A stretch of DNA of 64,000 nt, taken from positions 1-64,000 of the forward strand of contig JAHXHS010000025.1 of assembly GCA_025656455.1 (NCBI GenBank), in the 5' to 3' direction. Positions 17,543 to 26,460 of this stretch are shown here, piece by piece. Source of the DNA: Candidatus Thiodiazotropha sp. (ex Epidulcina cf. delphinae) (GTDB taxonomy: Bacteria; Pseudomonadota; Gammaproteobacteria; Chromatiales; Chromatiaceae). Under the pieces are notes generated by a model that had not been told where the DNA came from, did no database searches, and saw nothing but the letters and a program-made list of their open reading frames with translations. The position numbers and the translations under genes are program-made. Within the stretch, counting starts at the first letter, position 1; every line of letters begins with the position of its first letter.

Positions 17543-18349
17543 ATGTCGTTATTGGATGATTTAAAAAAGGAAGCGCACTTGGTGCGGTTGGCTGAGAGTG
17601 ACGATCAGCTCGCCGCCCATCGTGAGGCGCTCTACCACGACCGTTTCAGAGAGCCCATGCGGTTGATTCAACGCTATCTCTCTGAGTTGATAGAGCAACT
17701 CAAAATAGTCGATCTCGAGGTGCGGCATGGCTATACCCTGCCAGGTATCGGCGAAGTCCCGAATCTGCGCCATGCCGACTATGTGGTGAACACGGACAGT
17801 TCGGATAACCCGACAACCATACGCCTGCGCTTCGCCTGTGTCTCTGATGGCGAGATGGAGTTCGCGGTGATGCCGAAATCCAAGGCGGACGAGACTGGTG
17901 AGTTCCTCGATGCTCAGACCATGCGTTATGCGGAGTGGCCCATCAGGGATCACGAACAGCGCATTATCGGATTGAATTTTCAGATGACCGTCAGGGTGAA
18001 TGTCAATATCGTTTTCCAGGCCGATCTGGACCTCGGATCCATCAGGCTGTTTTTCTCCAATTTTAACGGGTTCAAGCTCGAAAAGAGTCGGTTACAGCCG
18101 GAACGGGTCGATGGCGAGTGGCTGGATAATCTGGGCAATTACATGCTGCGAAAGCGGGTGAATCTCTACGACCTGGAGATGGATGATTCGCTCAAGGCCT
18201 CGATTCGCAAGCGCTTGCAGGAGTCAAAGCGCCTGCGCCAGGAGGAGTTGGAAGAGGTGATCAAGACTGAACATCAGGAGCAAGAAGAGGCCTATCGCCG
18301 TTCTTTGCTGGGTAAACTTAAATCTCTCACTGAGCGGTTGGACCGTTAG
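17543..18349 (+). CDS. Conserved unknown protein with C-terminal coiled coil
   Basis: A 268-residue soluble protein with no recognised family. The N-terminal third is helical, with SELIEQLKIVDLEV near residue 50. The middle looks like a beta-rich domain (IRLRFACVSDGEMEFAVMP, MTVRVNVNIVFQADLDLGSIRLFF). The last 55 residues are a charged coiled coil rich in Glu, Lys and Arg (LQESKRLRQEELEEVIKTEH). No signal peptide or catalytic motif is seen. Base composition and codon use match the host. It stands alone between nfo and the two-component genes. Confidence 0.75.
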   Translation: MSLLDDLKKEAHLVRLAESDDQLAAHREALYHDRFREPMRLIQRYLSELIEQLKIVDLEVRHGYTLPGIGEVPNLRHADYVVNTDSSDNPTTIRLRFACVSDGEMEFAVMPKSKADETGEFLDAQTMRYAEWPIRDHEQRIIGLNFQMTVRVNVNIVFQADLDLGSIRLFFSNFNGFKLEKSRLQPERVDGEWLDNLGNYMLRKRVNLYDLEMDDSLKASIRKRLQESKRLRQEELEEVIKTEHQEQEEAYRRSLLGKLKSLTERLDR

Positions 18350-18480
18350 GCGCTACAGCGGGAATCTGCTTCCTGCCAGACTTGCCCCGGTCCCGGCACC
18401 GTTCGAGAGCCGCCTCCTACGACACCCGCGCAACAGACCAGCACCTTGCCAGGGTGATGGAATTCACATAATCTCAGCGG

Positions 18481-20649
18481 ATGGCGTTCTCCCGCTCTCC
18501 TCACAGATTCCGGTTGGCTCGGTTTCTGCTAACGGTGGTGTCACTGTTCAGCATGCCGGTATTCGCCGATCCTGAGCTGGTGCGCATCGGGGTGCTGAGT
18601 CATCGTGGAGACCAGGCCACGCTGAGAATGTGGGGGCCGACGGCCGCCTATCTCGATGCCAATATCCCGGCCCACCACTTCGTTATCCGGCCGTTGAAGT
18701 TCGACGAGGTCAATCCGGCGGTGGAGGCCGGTGAGGTCGATTTCGTCCTGGTCAATCCCGGTATCTACGTCAATCTGGAGGTCAAATACCGGGTCTCCCG
18801 CATCGCCACCCTCTATAACCGGCGTAACGATGTGCCCTACAAGATTTTCGGGGGGGTGATTTTTACCCGTCGGGACCACCCGAATATCCACACTTTGGCG
18901 GACCTGCGCAGTCATAGCATGATGGCGGTCTATACCACTTCGTTGGGTGGGTTTCAGATGGCGATGCGGGAGATGCTCGAAAAGGGCATAGATCCCTATA
19001 CCGACCTGCCTGAACTGAGGTTTGGCGGTATTCACGACCATGTGGTGATGGCGGTACGCAACGGAGAGGTCGATTTTGGCACCGTACGCACCGATATCCT
19101 CGAACGCATGGCTTTGGCCGGCGCCATCGATCTCGACGAGTTTCGCATCATCAACCCGCAGCAGGTGGCGGAGTTCCCCTTTGCCCTGAGCACCCGTCTC
19201 TATCCTGAGTGGCCGTTCAGCAAGGTGACCCACACTGCCGACAGTCTGGCGCAACAGGTGGCGGTGGCGCTGCTCAACATGCCCCATGACCACACGGCTG
19301 CCCTGGCCGGTGAGTATGCCGGCTGGACCATCCCCTTGGATTATCAGCCGGTGCACGATCTCTTTCTGGCCTTGAAGTTGCCGCCGTACCAGAATCTCGG
19401 CAAGTTCACCCTCTCCGACGCTATCAGCCGCTATTGGTATTGGCTGCTGGGCGGGTTGTTGATGCTGCTGTTCATGATTGTCATGACCCTCTGGGTCATG
19501 CGCCTGAACAAAGTCATTCAGAAGGCGAAGAATCGCCTGGAGCTGCAGCACGAGTTGATCCTCGATTCGGTGGCGGATGGCATCTATGGGGTCGACCTGC
19601 AAGGCCGGTCGACCTTTTTCAACCGGGCGGCGGAACGGATCACCGGTTGGAAGGCCGCCGAAGTGATCGGTCTGAACCAACATGAGATCCTGCACCATAC
19701 CCATGCGGACGGTTCGCCCCACCGGGCGGAGGAGTGTCCGGTCTATCAGACCTTCCGCGAAAATCAGGCCCGCTATGTCTCCGACGATGTCTTCTGGCGT
19801 AAGGACGGCGTCAGTTTTCCGGTGGAGTACAGCAGCACCCCGATCTGGGATGACAGCGGCAAAACGGTCGGTAGCGTGGTGGTCTTTCGCGACATCACCC
19901 GCCGCACCAGGGCGGAGGAAGAGGCACGCCAACATCAGGTGGAGCTGGCGCGGGCGGGGCGTCTCAGCACCCTGGGTGAAATGGCCTCGGGCATCGCCCA
20001 TGAACTCAACCAACCGTTGACGGCGATCTCGACCAATGCCCAGGCCAGTATTCGCATCCTGGAGTCCGATAGCTCGAACATCGGTGTCTGTGTGGATGTC
20101 ATGGAGCGCATCGCCTCTCAGGCGGATCGGGCGGGGGAGATCATTCGTCAATTACGCCGTCTTGTGCGCAAGGAGCCCTTGGAGAGATCCGAGGTGGACG
20201 TGAATGACCTGGTGAATGCGGTGGTGGTGCTGATCTGGCCTGAGGTGCGGCGTGCCTCTGTGCGTCTTGAACTGGATTTCGAAGAGCCTTTGCCCCGTAT
20301 CTTCCTGCAGCCGATCCAGATTGAACAGGTGATCCTGAATCTGGCGCGCAATGCCATCGAGGCCTTGTCGGAGCAGACAGGTGTGGAGCGCAGGCTCTTC
20401 ATCGCCACCCAGAGTGAGGCGGAGGCGTCTATCAGGGTCAGCGTCCGCGACAACGGTCCCGGGATCAAGCCTGAACTGGCGCATACCCTGTTCGACCCTT
20501 TTGTGACCGGCAAGTCGCAAGGCATGGGGCTCGGACTCTCCATCAGCTACGGGATCATTGAGGCCCACGGTGGTAAACTTTCGCTCAATCCGGGCTATAC
20601 GGATGGCGCCGAATTCACTTTCTATCTACCGTTAGGGGAGGCTAGCTGA
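18481..20649 (+). CDS. TtrS-like sensor histidine kinase with PhnD-type periplasmic domain
   Basis: The 722-residue kinase has a signal sequence (about 1-29), a periplasmic PhnD/TtrS-type binding domain (about 33-300; VRIGVLSHRG, VDFVLVNPGIY), a membrane helix (about 318-340), a PAS domain (about 355-475), the phosphoacceptor H-box GIAHELNQPLTAI (His about 506) and an ATPase domain (NLARNAIEAL, DNGPGI, GMGLGLS). This layout matches TtrS, which senses tetrathionate. With its response regulator and soxB downstream, it is likely to detect a sulfur oxyanion and control thiosulfate oxidation. The exact ligand cannot be read from sequence, so I leave the symbol blank. Confidence 0.9.
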   Translation: MAFSRSPHRFRLARFLLTVVSLFSMPVFADPELVRIGVLSHRGDQATLRMWGPTAAYLDANIPAHHFVIRPLKFDEVNPAVEAGEVDFVLVNPGIYVNLEVKYRVSRIATLYNRRNDVPYKIFGGVIFTRRDHPNIHTLADLRSHSMMAVYTTSLGGFQMAMREMLEKGIDPYTDLPELRFGGIHDHVVMAVRNGEVDFGTVRTDILERMALAGAIDLDEFRIINPQQVAEFPFALSTRLYPEWPFSKVTHTADSLAQQVAVALLNMPHDHTAALAGEYAGWTIPLDYQPVHDLFLALKLPPYQNLGKFTLSDAISRYWYWLLGGLLMLLFMIVMTLWVMRLNKVIQKAKNRLELQHELILDSVADGIYGVDLQGRSTFFNRAAERITGWKAAEVIGLNQHEILHHTHADGSPHRAEECPVYQTFRENQARYVSDDVFWRKDGVSFPVEYSSTPIWDDSGKTVGSVVVFRDITRRTRAEEEARQHQVELARAGRLSTLGEMASGIAHELNQPLTAISTNAQASIRILESDSSNIGVCVDVMERIASQADRAGEIIRQLRRLVRKEPLERSEVDVNDLVNAVVVLIWPEVRRASVRLELDFEEPLPRIFLQPIQIEQVILNLARNAIEALSEQTGVERRLFIATQSEAEASIRVSVRDNGPGIKPELAHTLFDPFVTGKSQGMGLGLSISYGIIEAHGGKLSLNPGYTDGAEFTFYLPLGEAS

Positions 20650-20650
20650 G

Positions 20651-21265
20651 ATGGACCAGAAAAATCCGACGGTATTTGTCGTGGATGACGATGAAGAGGT
20701 GCGCAGGGCATTGAAATTGTTGTTCGAATCGGTCGGTTTGCCGGTGATCTGTTATGCCTCGGCCGGTGAGTATCTGGCCCAGTTCGACGCATCGCTGCCG
20801 GGGTGTCTGGTGGTGGATATCCGCATGCCCGGGATGAGCGGTCTGGATATGCAGCAGAAACTGACCGAACATCCGATCCACCCACCGGTCATCATCATCA
20901 CCGGGCATGGCGATGTGCCGATGGCCGTGCGCGCGGTGCAGGCCGGCGCGGTCGATTTTATCGAAAAGCCGTTTCGTGACCAGATTCTCCTCGACAGCGT
21001 GCATCGCGCCATTGAGAAGGACGCAAAGAAGCGGGGAGAGGCCTCGCGGCTGTTCGAGATTCGGGAACACCTGGATCTGCTGACCCCGCGGGAACGGGAG
21101 GTGCTCGATCTGGTCATCGGCGGGATGCGTAACAAGAACATCTCCGAACAGTTGGGAATCACCCTCTCGACCGTGGAGGCCCATCGCGCCAGGGTGATGG
21201 AGAAGATGCAGGCCGATTCGCTGTCCCATCTGATGCGGATGATGCTGACCCTGGAGCACGATTAA
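20651..21265 (+). CDS. FixJ/TtrR-type response regulator
   Basis: A 204-residue regulator with an N-terminal receiver domain (VVDDDEEVRRAL near residue 11; phosphoacceptor aspartate in VVDIRMPGMSGLDM, about residue 56; the lysine in FIEKPF) and a C-terminal LuxR-type helix-turn-helix (LTPREREVLDLVIGGMRNK, STVEAHRARVMEKM). It starts two bases after the kinase stop with a GGGGAGG ribosome-binding site, so the two genes are one operon. Its likely target is soxB just downstream, where an inverted repeat precedes the gene. Confidence 0.93.
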   Translation: MDQKNPTVFVVDDDEEVRRALKLLFESVGLPVICYASAGEYLAQFDASLPGCLVVDIRMPGMSGLDMQQKLTEHPIHPPVIIITGHGDVPMAVRAVQAGAVDFIEKPFRDQILLDSVHRAIEKDAKKRGEASRLFEIREHLDLLTPREREVLDLVIGGMRNKNISEQLGITLSTVEAHRARVMEKMQADSLSHLMRMMLTLEHD

Positions 21266-21315
21266 GGAAAACCACAACCGGCTGTCGAGTATGTCGGAAT
21301 TTCAATCCAACAACC

Positions 21316-21337
21316 GAGGGTTACATAATAACCCCTC
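21316..21337 (+). promoter_or_regulatory. Inverted repeat upstream of soxB, candidate operator
   Basis: GAGGGTTA-CATAA-TAACCCCTC is an inverted repeat 40-60 bases before the soxB start and includes a TACATAAT sequence that could be a -10 element. It lies between the response regulator gene and soxB, so it is a candidate binding site for that regulator. Only the symmetry and position support this. Confidence 0.4.
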
Positions 21338-21376
21338 CCCACACCATGCCCGAGCAGCTAACCGGAGGATGAGAGA

Positions 21377-23152
21377 ATGAGTATTTCACGCCGTGAATTT
21401 CTTCGCTTGATGGGTCTTGCCAGCGCCGCCGGTATGATGCCGTCATCCGTCTTTGCCGCAGCGAAACAGCCGGCCGACCTCTATGAGGTGCCGAAATTCG
21501 GCAATCTGTCACTGCTGCATATCACCGATACCCATGCCCAGCTCAATCCGATCTATTTCCGCGAACCGAACGTCAATCTGGGTATAGGCTACGCCTTCAA
21601 CAAGGCGCCTCATCTGGTCGGAGGCAAGCTGCTCGACCATTACGGCATCGCTCCCGGGACTATCGAATCACACGCCTTCAGCTATCTCGATTTCGACGCG
21701 GCCGCAGGCAAGTATGGCAAGGTTGGCGGTTTCGCCCATTTGCAGACCTTGGTGCAGCGTATCCGTGACGATAGGGGACCGGGCAACAGCCTGCTGCTGG
21801 ATGGCGGTGATACCTGGCAAGGCTCCGGCACCGCCTACTGGACCCGTGGCAAGGATATGGTCGGCGCCTGTAACAGGCTGGGGGTCGATGTGATGACCGG
21901 CCACTGGGAGTTCACCTACCTGGACGAGGAGGTAATCGCCAATATCAGCGATTTCAAGGGTGACTTCGTGGCGCAGAACGTGAGGGTTCGGGAAGAGGCC
22001 CTGTTCGACTATAAATTCCCCGATTTCGACGGCTACGATGAGGATGCCGGCAATGCCTTCAAGCCGTATGTGATCAAACAGGTCGGCGGCGCCAGGGTGG
22101 CGGTGATCGGCCAGGCCTTTCCCTATACCCCGATCGCCAATCCGCAACGTTTCATCCCCGACTGGACCTTCGGTATTCAGGACGAGATGATGCAGGGCGT
22201 GGTCGATACCGTGCGGGAAAACGAAAAACCCGACCTGGTGGTGGTCATCTCCCACAACGGCATGGATGTGGATCTGAAGATGGCCTCCCGGGTCTCCGGT
22301 ATCGATGTCATCTTCGGCGGGCATACCCACGACGGCATGCCGGCCCCAACTATCGTCAAAAATGCTGGCGGTAAGACCCTGGTCACCAATGCCGGCTCCA
22401 ACGGCAAATTCCTCGGTGTCATGGACCTGGATGTGAAAGGGGGCAAGGTCCGCGATTTCCGCTATCGTCTGCTGCCGATCTTCTCCAACCTGTTGCCGGC
22501 GGATAAGGCGATGCAGACCTACATCGACGAGGTGCGCGCACCCTACAGGAAGAGACTCGATGAAGCGCTGGCGGTCGCTGAAGAGACCCTGTTCCGTCGC
22601 GGCAACTTCAACGGCACCTTCGATCAAGTGATCTGCGATGCCCTGATCAAAGTCAACGATGCCCAGATCTCTCTCTCTCCGGGTTTTCGTTGGGGCACCA
22701 GTGTGCTGCCGGGGCAGACGATCACCATGGACAATGTCATGGACCAGACCTGTATCACCTATCCGGAGACCTATCGCCGGGAGATGAAGGGTAGCGACAT
22801 CAAGGCGATCCTCGAGGATGTCAGCGACAATCTCTTCAATAGGGACCCCTATTATCAGCAGGGTGGCGACATGGTGCGTGTCGGCGGCCTTGACTATGTG
22901 TGCGAACCCGGCGCCGATTTCGGTAAGCGCATCTCCGCCATGACCCTCGACGATGGCACCAAGATCGAAGCGGACAAAAGCTATATGGTCTCAGGCTGGG
23001 CGACAGTGGGTTCCCAGTCACCCGGCGAGCCGATCTGGGATGTGGTGGCGAAATACCTGCGCGACCAGAAGACGGTGAAGATCGAGAAACTCAATACGCC
23101 GAAGCTGGTGGGAGTGAAGGGTAATCCCGGTATTGCCGACTATCCCGGCTGA
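21377..23152 (+). CDS. soxB: Thiosulfohydrolase SoxB
   Basis: SoxB is the dimanganese periplasmic enzyme that releases sulfate from SoxYZ-bound thiosulfate intermediates. The 591-residue product starts with a twin-arginine signal (SRREFLRLMGLASAAG, cleavage near FAA) and has the metallophosphoesterase motifs LLHITDTHAQL, LLDGGDTWQGSGTAYWTRG, DVMTGHWEFTY (the GHWE segment characteristic of SoxB), VISHNGMD and IFGGHTHDG, then the 5'-nucleotidase C-terminal domain. It is full-length. No soxXA, soxYZ or soxCD lies in the window, so soxB is a separate locus, probably controlled by the upstream two-component pair. Sulfur-globule-forming bacteria often lack soxCD; the rest of the genome must decide. 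Confidence 0.97.
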   Translation: MSISRREFLRLMGLASAAGMMPSSVFAAAKQPADLYEVPKFGNLSLLHITDTHAQLNPIYFREPNVNLGIGYAFNKAPHLVGGKLLDHYGIAPGTIESHAFSYLDFDAAAGKYGKVGGFAHLQTLVQRIRDDRGPGNSLLLDGGDTWQGSGTAYWTRGKDMVGACNRLGVDVMTGHWEFTYLDEEVIANISDFKGDFVAQNVRVREEALFDYKFPDFDGYDEDAGNAFKPYVIKQVGGARVAVIGQAFPYTPIANPQRFIPDWTFGIQDEMMQGVVDTVRENEKPDLVVVISHNGMDVDLKMASRVSGIDVIFGGHTHDGMPAPTIVKNAGGKTLVTNAGSNGKFLGVMDLDVKGGKVRDFRYRLLPIFSNLLPADKAMQTYIDEVRAPYRKRLDEALAVAEETLFRRGNFNGTFDQVICDALIKVNDAQISLSPGFRWGTSVLPGQTITMDNVMDQTCITYPETYRREMKGSDIKAILEDVSDNLFNRDPYYQQGGDMVRVGGLDYVCEPGADFGKRISAMTLDDGTKIEADKSYMVSGWATVGSQSPGEPIWDVVAKYLRDQKTVKIEKLNTPKLVGVKGNPGIADYPG

Positions 23153-23173
23153 GCCTAACCCGGGTGAAACATC

Positions 23174-23421
23174 CGGGTTAACCGGAATGGTACTTACTTA
23201 AGATTAAAACCACTGTCAGATCAGATAAAACCACCGTCATCCCGGCGAATGCCGGGATCCAGAATCCCCAACAGGTGTCATTTCCCTGAATTCCATCCTT
23301 AGGTCCGTAAACGGTGCATCCATGCACCACTTCTCCGGCATTCGCCGGAATGACGTGGTTGATGGAATGACGAATCAGATCCAGGCATATTCACCTTAAG
23401 TAAGTGCCATTCGGGTTAACC
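23174..23421. mobile_element. Palindromic MITE-like element between soxB and asnB
   Basis: The ends GGGTTAACCGGAATGGTACT-TACTTAAG (23174-23203) and CTTAAGTAAGTGCCATTC-GGGTTAACC (23395-23421) are inverted copies. Inside are a CCCGGCGAATGCCGGGA hairpin and a CGGTGCATCCATGCACC hairpin, and the inner arms ACCGTCATCCCGGC and GCCGGAATGACG are again inverted relative to each other, so the whole unit could fold into one long hairpin. The right end overlaps the asnB stop codon. No coding capacity. Confidence 0.75.
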
Positions 23422-25362
23422 GGCATCCTGCCAGGACTGAAAGGCCAGCACGTTCCATAGGTAATATGACCAGTTGCGTTGGCCTGACAGGTGCTCGTTC
23501 CAGTAGGCCTGCACCATGGCAGGGTTGAAATAGCCCTCCTCGCGCAGACGCTGTTCATCCAGCAGGGTTTCGCTCCACTCCCGCAGCGGGCCGCGAAGCC
23601 AGTCAGCCAATGGGATGCCGAAACCCATCTTGGGCCGCTCAATGAGTGCCGCCGGCACATGGCGGTAGAGTAGCTTGCGTAGCAAACGTTTGCGCTGGTT
23701 GCCGTGAATTTTCATCGCCAGGGGCAGGGACCAGGCAAATTCCACCAGCTTGTGATCCAACAGCGGGAGGCGGGTCTCCAGACTTACGCCCATCGCGGCC
23801 CGGTCTACCTTTACCAGGATATCGTCCGGCAGATAGGTGACGGTGTCCATCTGCATCATACGGTGCTCGAATTCCGCCAGATCGGGCTGTTGCATTGGAT
23901 CGGTGAAAGCGGTGACAGGCTCGCTGCTGTTCAGGACCAGGTTTTCGGGGTCTTTCCACTGAGAGACAAGTCTCCAGTAGATCTCCTTCGGGTCACGCGC
24001 GGTCACGATCTGCGCCAGTTTGTGCAACTTGTCGCCGGGGTTTTGATAGCGCAGGGAAGCGGGAATGATCGGGCGCAAGGCATCAAAAATTCTATCCCAG
24101 GCGGCAGGGGCAGGGGTTGTCAGCAGGTTTGCCAGGATGCCGCGCAGCGAGACCGGCGCCCAGCCCAGCATGCGCCACAGATGCTTGCCCCAGAGATAGC
24201 GGTTGTAACCGCCGAACAGCTCATCGCCGCCGTCGCCGGAGAGGCTGACGGTAACCTGTTGGCGAGCCAGTTGCGACACCAGGTAGACCGGTATCTGGGA
24301 TGAGTCGCCATAGGGTTCGTCGTACAGTTTCGGCAACAACGGGACCACGCTCAGGGCCTGTTGCGGGGTGATGTAGAGCTCAGTGTGGTCTGTGCCCAGG
24401 TGGGCGGCCACCGCCTTGGCGTTCTCCGCTTCGTTAAAAGAGCGTTCCCAGAAACCGATGGTGAAGCTCTTTACCGGCCGGCTGGACTGAGCCTGCATCA
24501 TGGCCAGGGTAGCGGATGAATCCACCCCGCCGGAGAGGAAGGCCCCCAGGGGGACATCGGCGATCATCTGCCGGCCGATCGCATCGCCCAGCAGGCGCTC
24601 CAGTTCGTCCAGCGCCTCTTCCTCCGTACCGCCGAAGGGTGCGTGCTGGCCCTGTTCGGCGACCTTGCGGGCCGACCAGTAGACCTCGGGGCGGATTTCG
24701 CTCCGGCGGCCGGGTTGAAGGGTCAGCAGCGTACCGGGAACCAGTTTGCGGATGCCCTGGTAGATGCTGTGGGGAGCAGGGATGTATGCCAGGCGTTGCA
24801 TCAAGGCCAAGGCGTGGCGATCGATCTCCGCCTTGAAACCCGGGTGGGCGCGCAAGGCCTTGAGTTCAGAGGCGAACAGGAACAGCCTGCCGCTGTAGCC
24901 GTAGTACAGCGGTTTTTCCCCCAGCCTGTCGCGGGCCAGGGTGAGGCTGCGGGTCTCTCTGTCCCACAGGGCGAAGGCAAACATCCCGGTGAAGCGATCC
25001 AGCGCGCCGCGCACCCCCCAAGCGGCGATGGCAGCGAGCATCACTTCGGTGTCTGAGTGTCCGCGCCAGTCCTCGGCCCCTGCCCGTTCCAGTTCCTGGC
25101 GTAGTTCGGCGTGGTTGTAGATCTCGCCGTTGAATACGATGCGGTAGCGATTGCAGGCGGATGCCATGGGCTGGTGGCCTTCGCTGGAGAGGTCGAGGAT
25201 CGACAGGCGACGGTGGGCGAGGGCCAGACCCTGGTCCGGTTCTGTCCATACGCCGGCATCGTCCGGTCCGCGATGGGCCAGGGTGTCTGCCATCCGCCTG
25301 GCATTTGCCGACAGCGTCTCCACTGATTGTGTGTCGTTGAATATGCCTGCGATACCGCACAT
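23416..25362 (-). CDS. asnB: Glutamine-hydrolysing asparagine synthetase (AsnB type)
   Basis: The 648-residue protein has the N-terminal Ntn amidotransferase (catalytic Cys2 in MCGIAGIF, then LAHRGPDD, FNGEIYNH) and the C-terminal synthase domain with the ATP-binding SGGVDSS motif (about residue 265) and SLSGDGGDELFGGYNRY. Such enzymes make asparagine, but members located in polysaccharide clusters often amidate sugars or glycans. Its neighbours (glycosyltransferase, flippase, methyltransferase) favour that second role. The TAA stop lies inside the TIR of the adjacent palindromic element, so the C-terminus may have been trimmed or replaced by that insertion; the protein length is still normal. 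Confidence 0.9.
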   Translation of the reverse strand: MCGIAGIFNDTQSVETLSANARRMADTLAHRGPDDAGVWTEPDQGLALAHRRLSILDLSSEGHQPMASACNRYRIVFNGEIYNHAELRQELERAGAEDWRGHSDTEVMLAAIAAWGVRGALDRFTGMFAFALWDRETRSLTLARDRLGEKPLYYGYSGRLFLFASELKALRAHPGFKAEIDRHALALMQRLAYIPAPHSIYQGIRKLVPGTLLTLQPGRRSEIRPEVYWSARKVAEQGQHAPFGGTEEEALDELERLLGDAIGRQMIADVPLGAFLSGGVDSSATLAMMQAQSSRPVKSFTIGFWERSFNEAENAKAVAAHLGTDHTELYITPQQALSVVPLLPKLYDEPYGDSSQIPVYLVSQLARQQVTVSLSGDGGDELFGGYNRYLWGKHLWRMLGWAPVSLRGILANLLTTPAPAAWDRIFDALRPIIPASLRYQNPGDKLHKLAQIVTARDPKEIYWRLVSQWKDPENLVLNSSEPVTAFTDPMQQPDLAEFEHRMMQMDTVTYLPDDILVKVDRAAMGVSLETRLPLLDHKLVEFAWSLPLAMKIHGNQRKRLLRKLLYRHVPAALIERPKMGFGIPLADWLRGPLREWSETLLDEQRLREEGYFNPAMVQAYWNEHLSGQRNWSYYLWNVLAFQSWQDAG

Positions 25363-25392
25363 ATCTCTGCTCCCGATTCTGTTGATGTACGG

Positions 25393-26460
25393 TTACCGAG
25401 TCCTGGCCGCATGAGTGAGGGCATTGGCAAGCCGTGGCGCCGTCACGGCCAATGAGTAGGCTTGCTCAACGCTCTCTCTGCCATTTTGCCCCATCTCCAT
25501 GCGCAGGTGGCGATCGTTCGACAGTTGTGTCAACGCAGTCGTCCAGGCCTGATCGGTATTTGCATGAAAACCGTTGACGCCATGCTCGACAATCTCGCTA
25601 TTCACTCCCACCGGCGAAGCGACGACCGGCAAACCACAGGCCATATACTGGATCAGCTTATAGCCGCACTTCCCTCGTTCCCAAAGGTCATCATGCAGTG
25701 GCATGACTCCGACATCGAAACGCTGGATGTTCTCTACCTCATCGGCCTCGGACCATGTGAGGGATTCCATCTGTACACCGGGTATGGTCCCGATTGTTCC
25801 GCCAATGCTGAGTAGGCGCAGAGGCAGAACTTTCGCCAGTTCTTGCAAGGGTGATCGTAACATCTCCAGGTATCGCGCAGTGGTTGGAGACCCTATCCAG
25901 CCAACCGTAAAAAACGTATCGTCAGCCGTGCTTTTACAGCGATAGCGCGAGGTGTCCACCACCGTCGGTAGTAGCACGACTTCTCCGGCGCCCGCAGCTT
26001 TCGCGCGATTCGCCAAATAGCTGTTTCCTGCGGTCACTAAGGCTGCGCCGCTCATCACACGGTCGATTTTTTTACCTAAAAAAAGTCTGATCAAGGCAGA
26101 GGGGGCGTGATCGTAGCGATGAAATATCGCATCGTCATAATCGACAACATAGGGTATGCCCCGAAGTTTGATCATTTGCTCGAAGGTTGCCGGTAACCAT
26201 GGGAAAAGCTCATATTCCACCCATAGCAGATCAAACTCCTGAATTCGCAATAGTCGCTTCAGTCGATTCCAGTAAGCCTTTAACAAATGGGATGGGGATT
26301 TGGTTCCGGCGCCATAGAATGCCTTTAAATAGGCATCGGAAAAGAGTGGCGAGACGGTGACTTCCATCCCCATCTCCTGCAGAAAAGGGAGATATTGGTA
26401 TGATCTAAGACGGCTGCTGGCGCCCATCCTGGTGTATCGGGTGAGCAGCAGCACCTTCAT
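25393..26460 (-). CDS. Family-4-type glycosyltransferase
   Basis: A 355-residue GT-B glycosyltransferase. The N-terminal half starts VLLLTRYTRMGASSRLRSY; the C-terminal half has TVGWIGSPTTARYL and the donor-binding region KCGYKLIQYMACGLPVVASPVGVN(S)E, close to the GT4 E-x7-E motif. No membrane helix or signal is seen. It overlaps the upstream flippase gene by four bases and lies 30 bases before asnB, so these form one operon for a surface polysaccharide. Donor and acceptor sugars are unknown. Confidence 0.85.
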   Translation of the reverse strand: MKVLLLTRYTRMGASSRLRSYQYLPFLQEMGMEVTVSPLFSDAYLKAFYGAGTKSPSHLLKAYWNRLKRLLRIQEFDLLWVEYELFPWLPATFEQMIKLRGIPYVVDYDDAIFHRYDHAPSALIRLFLGKKIDRVMSGAALVTAGNSYLANRAKAAGAGEVVLLPTVVDTSRYRCKSTADDTFFTVGWIGSPTTARYLEMLRSPLQELAKVLPLRLLSIGGTIGTIPGVQMESLTWSEADEVENIQRFDVGVMPLHDDLWERGKCGYKLIQYMACGLPVVASPVGVNSEIVEHGVNGFHANTDQAWTTALTQLSNDRHLRMEMGQNGRESVEQAYSLAVTAPRLANALTHAARTR

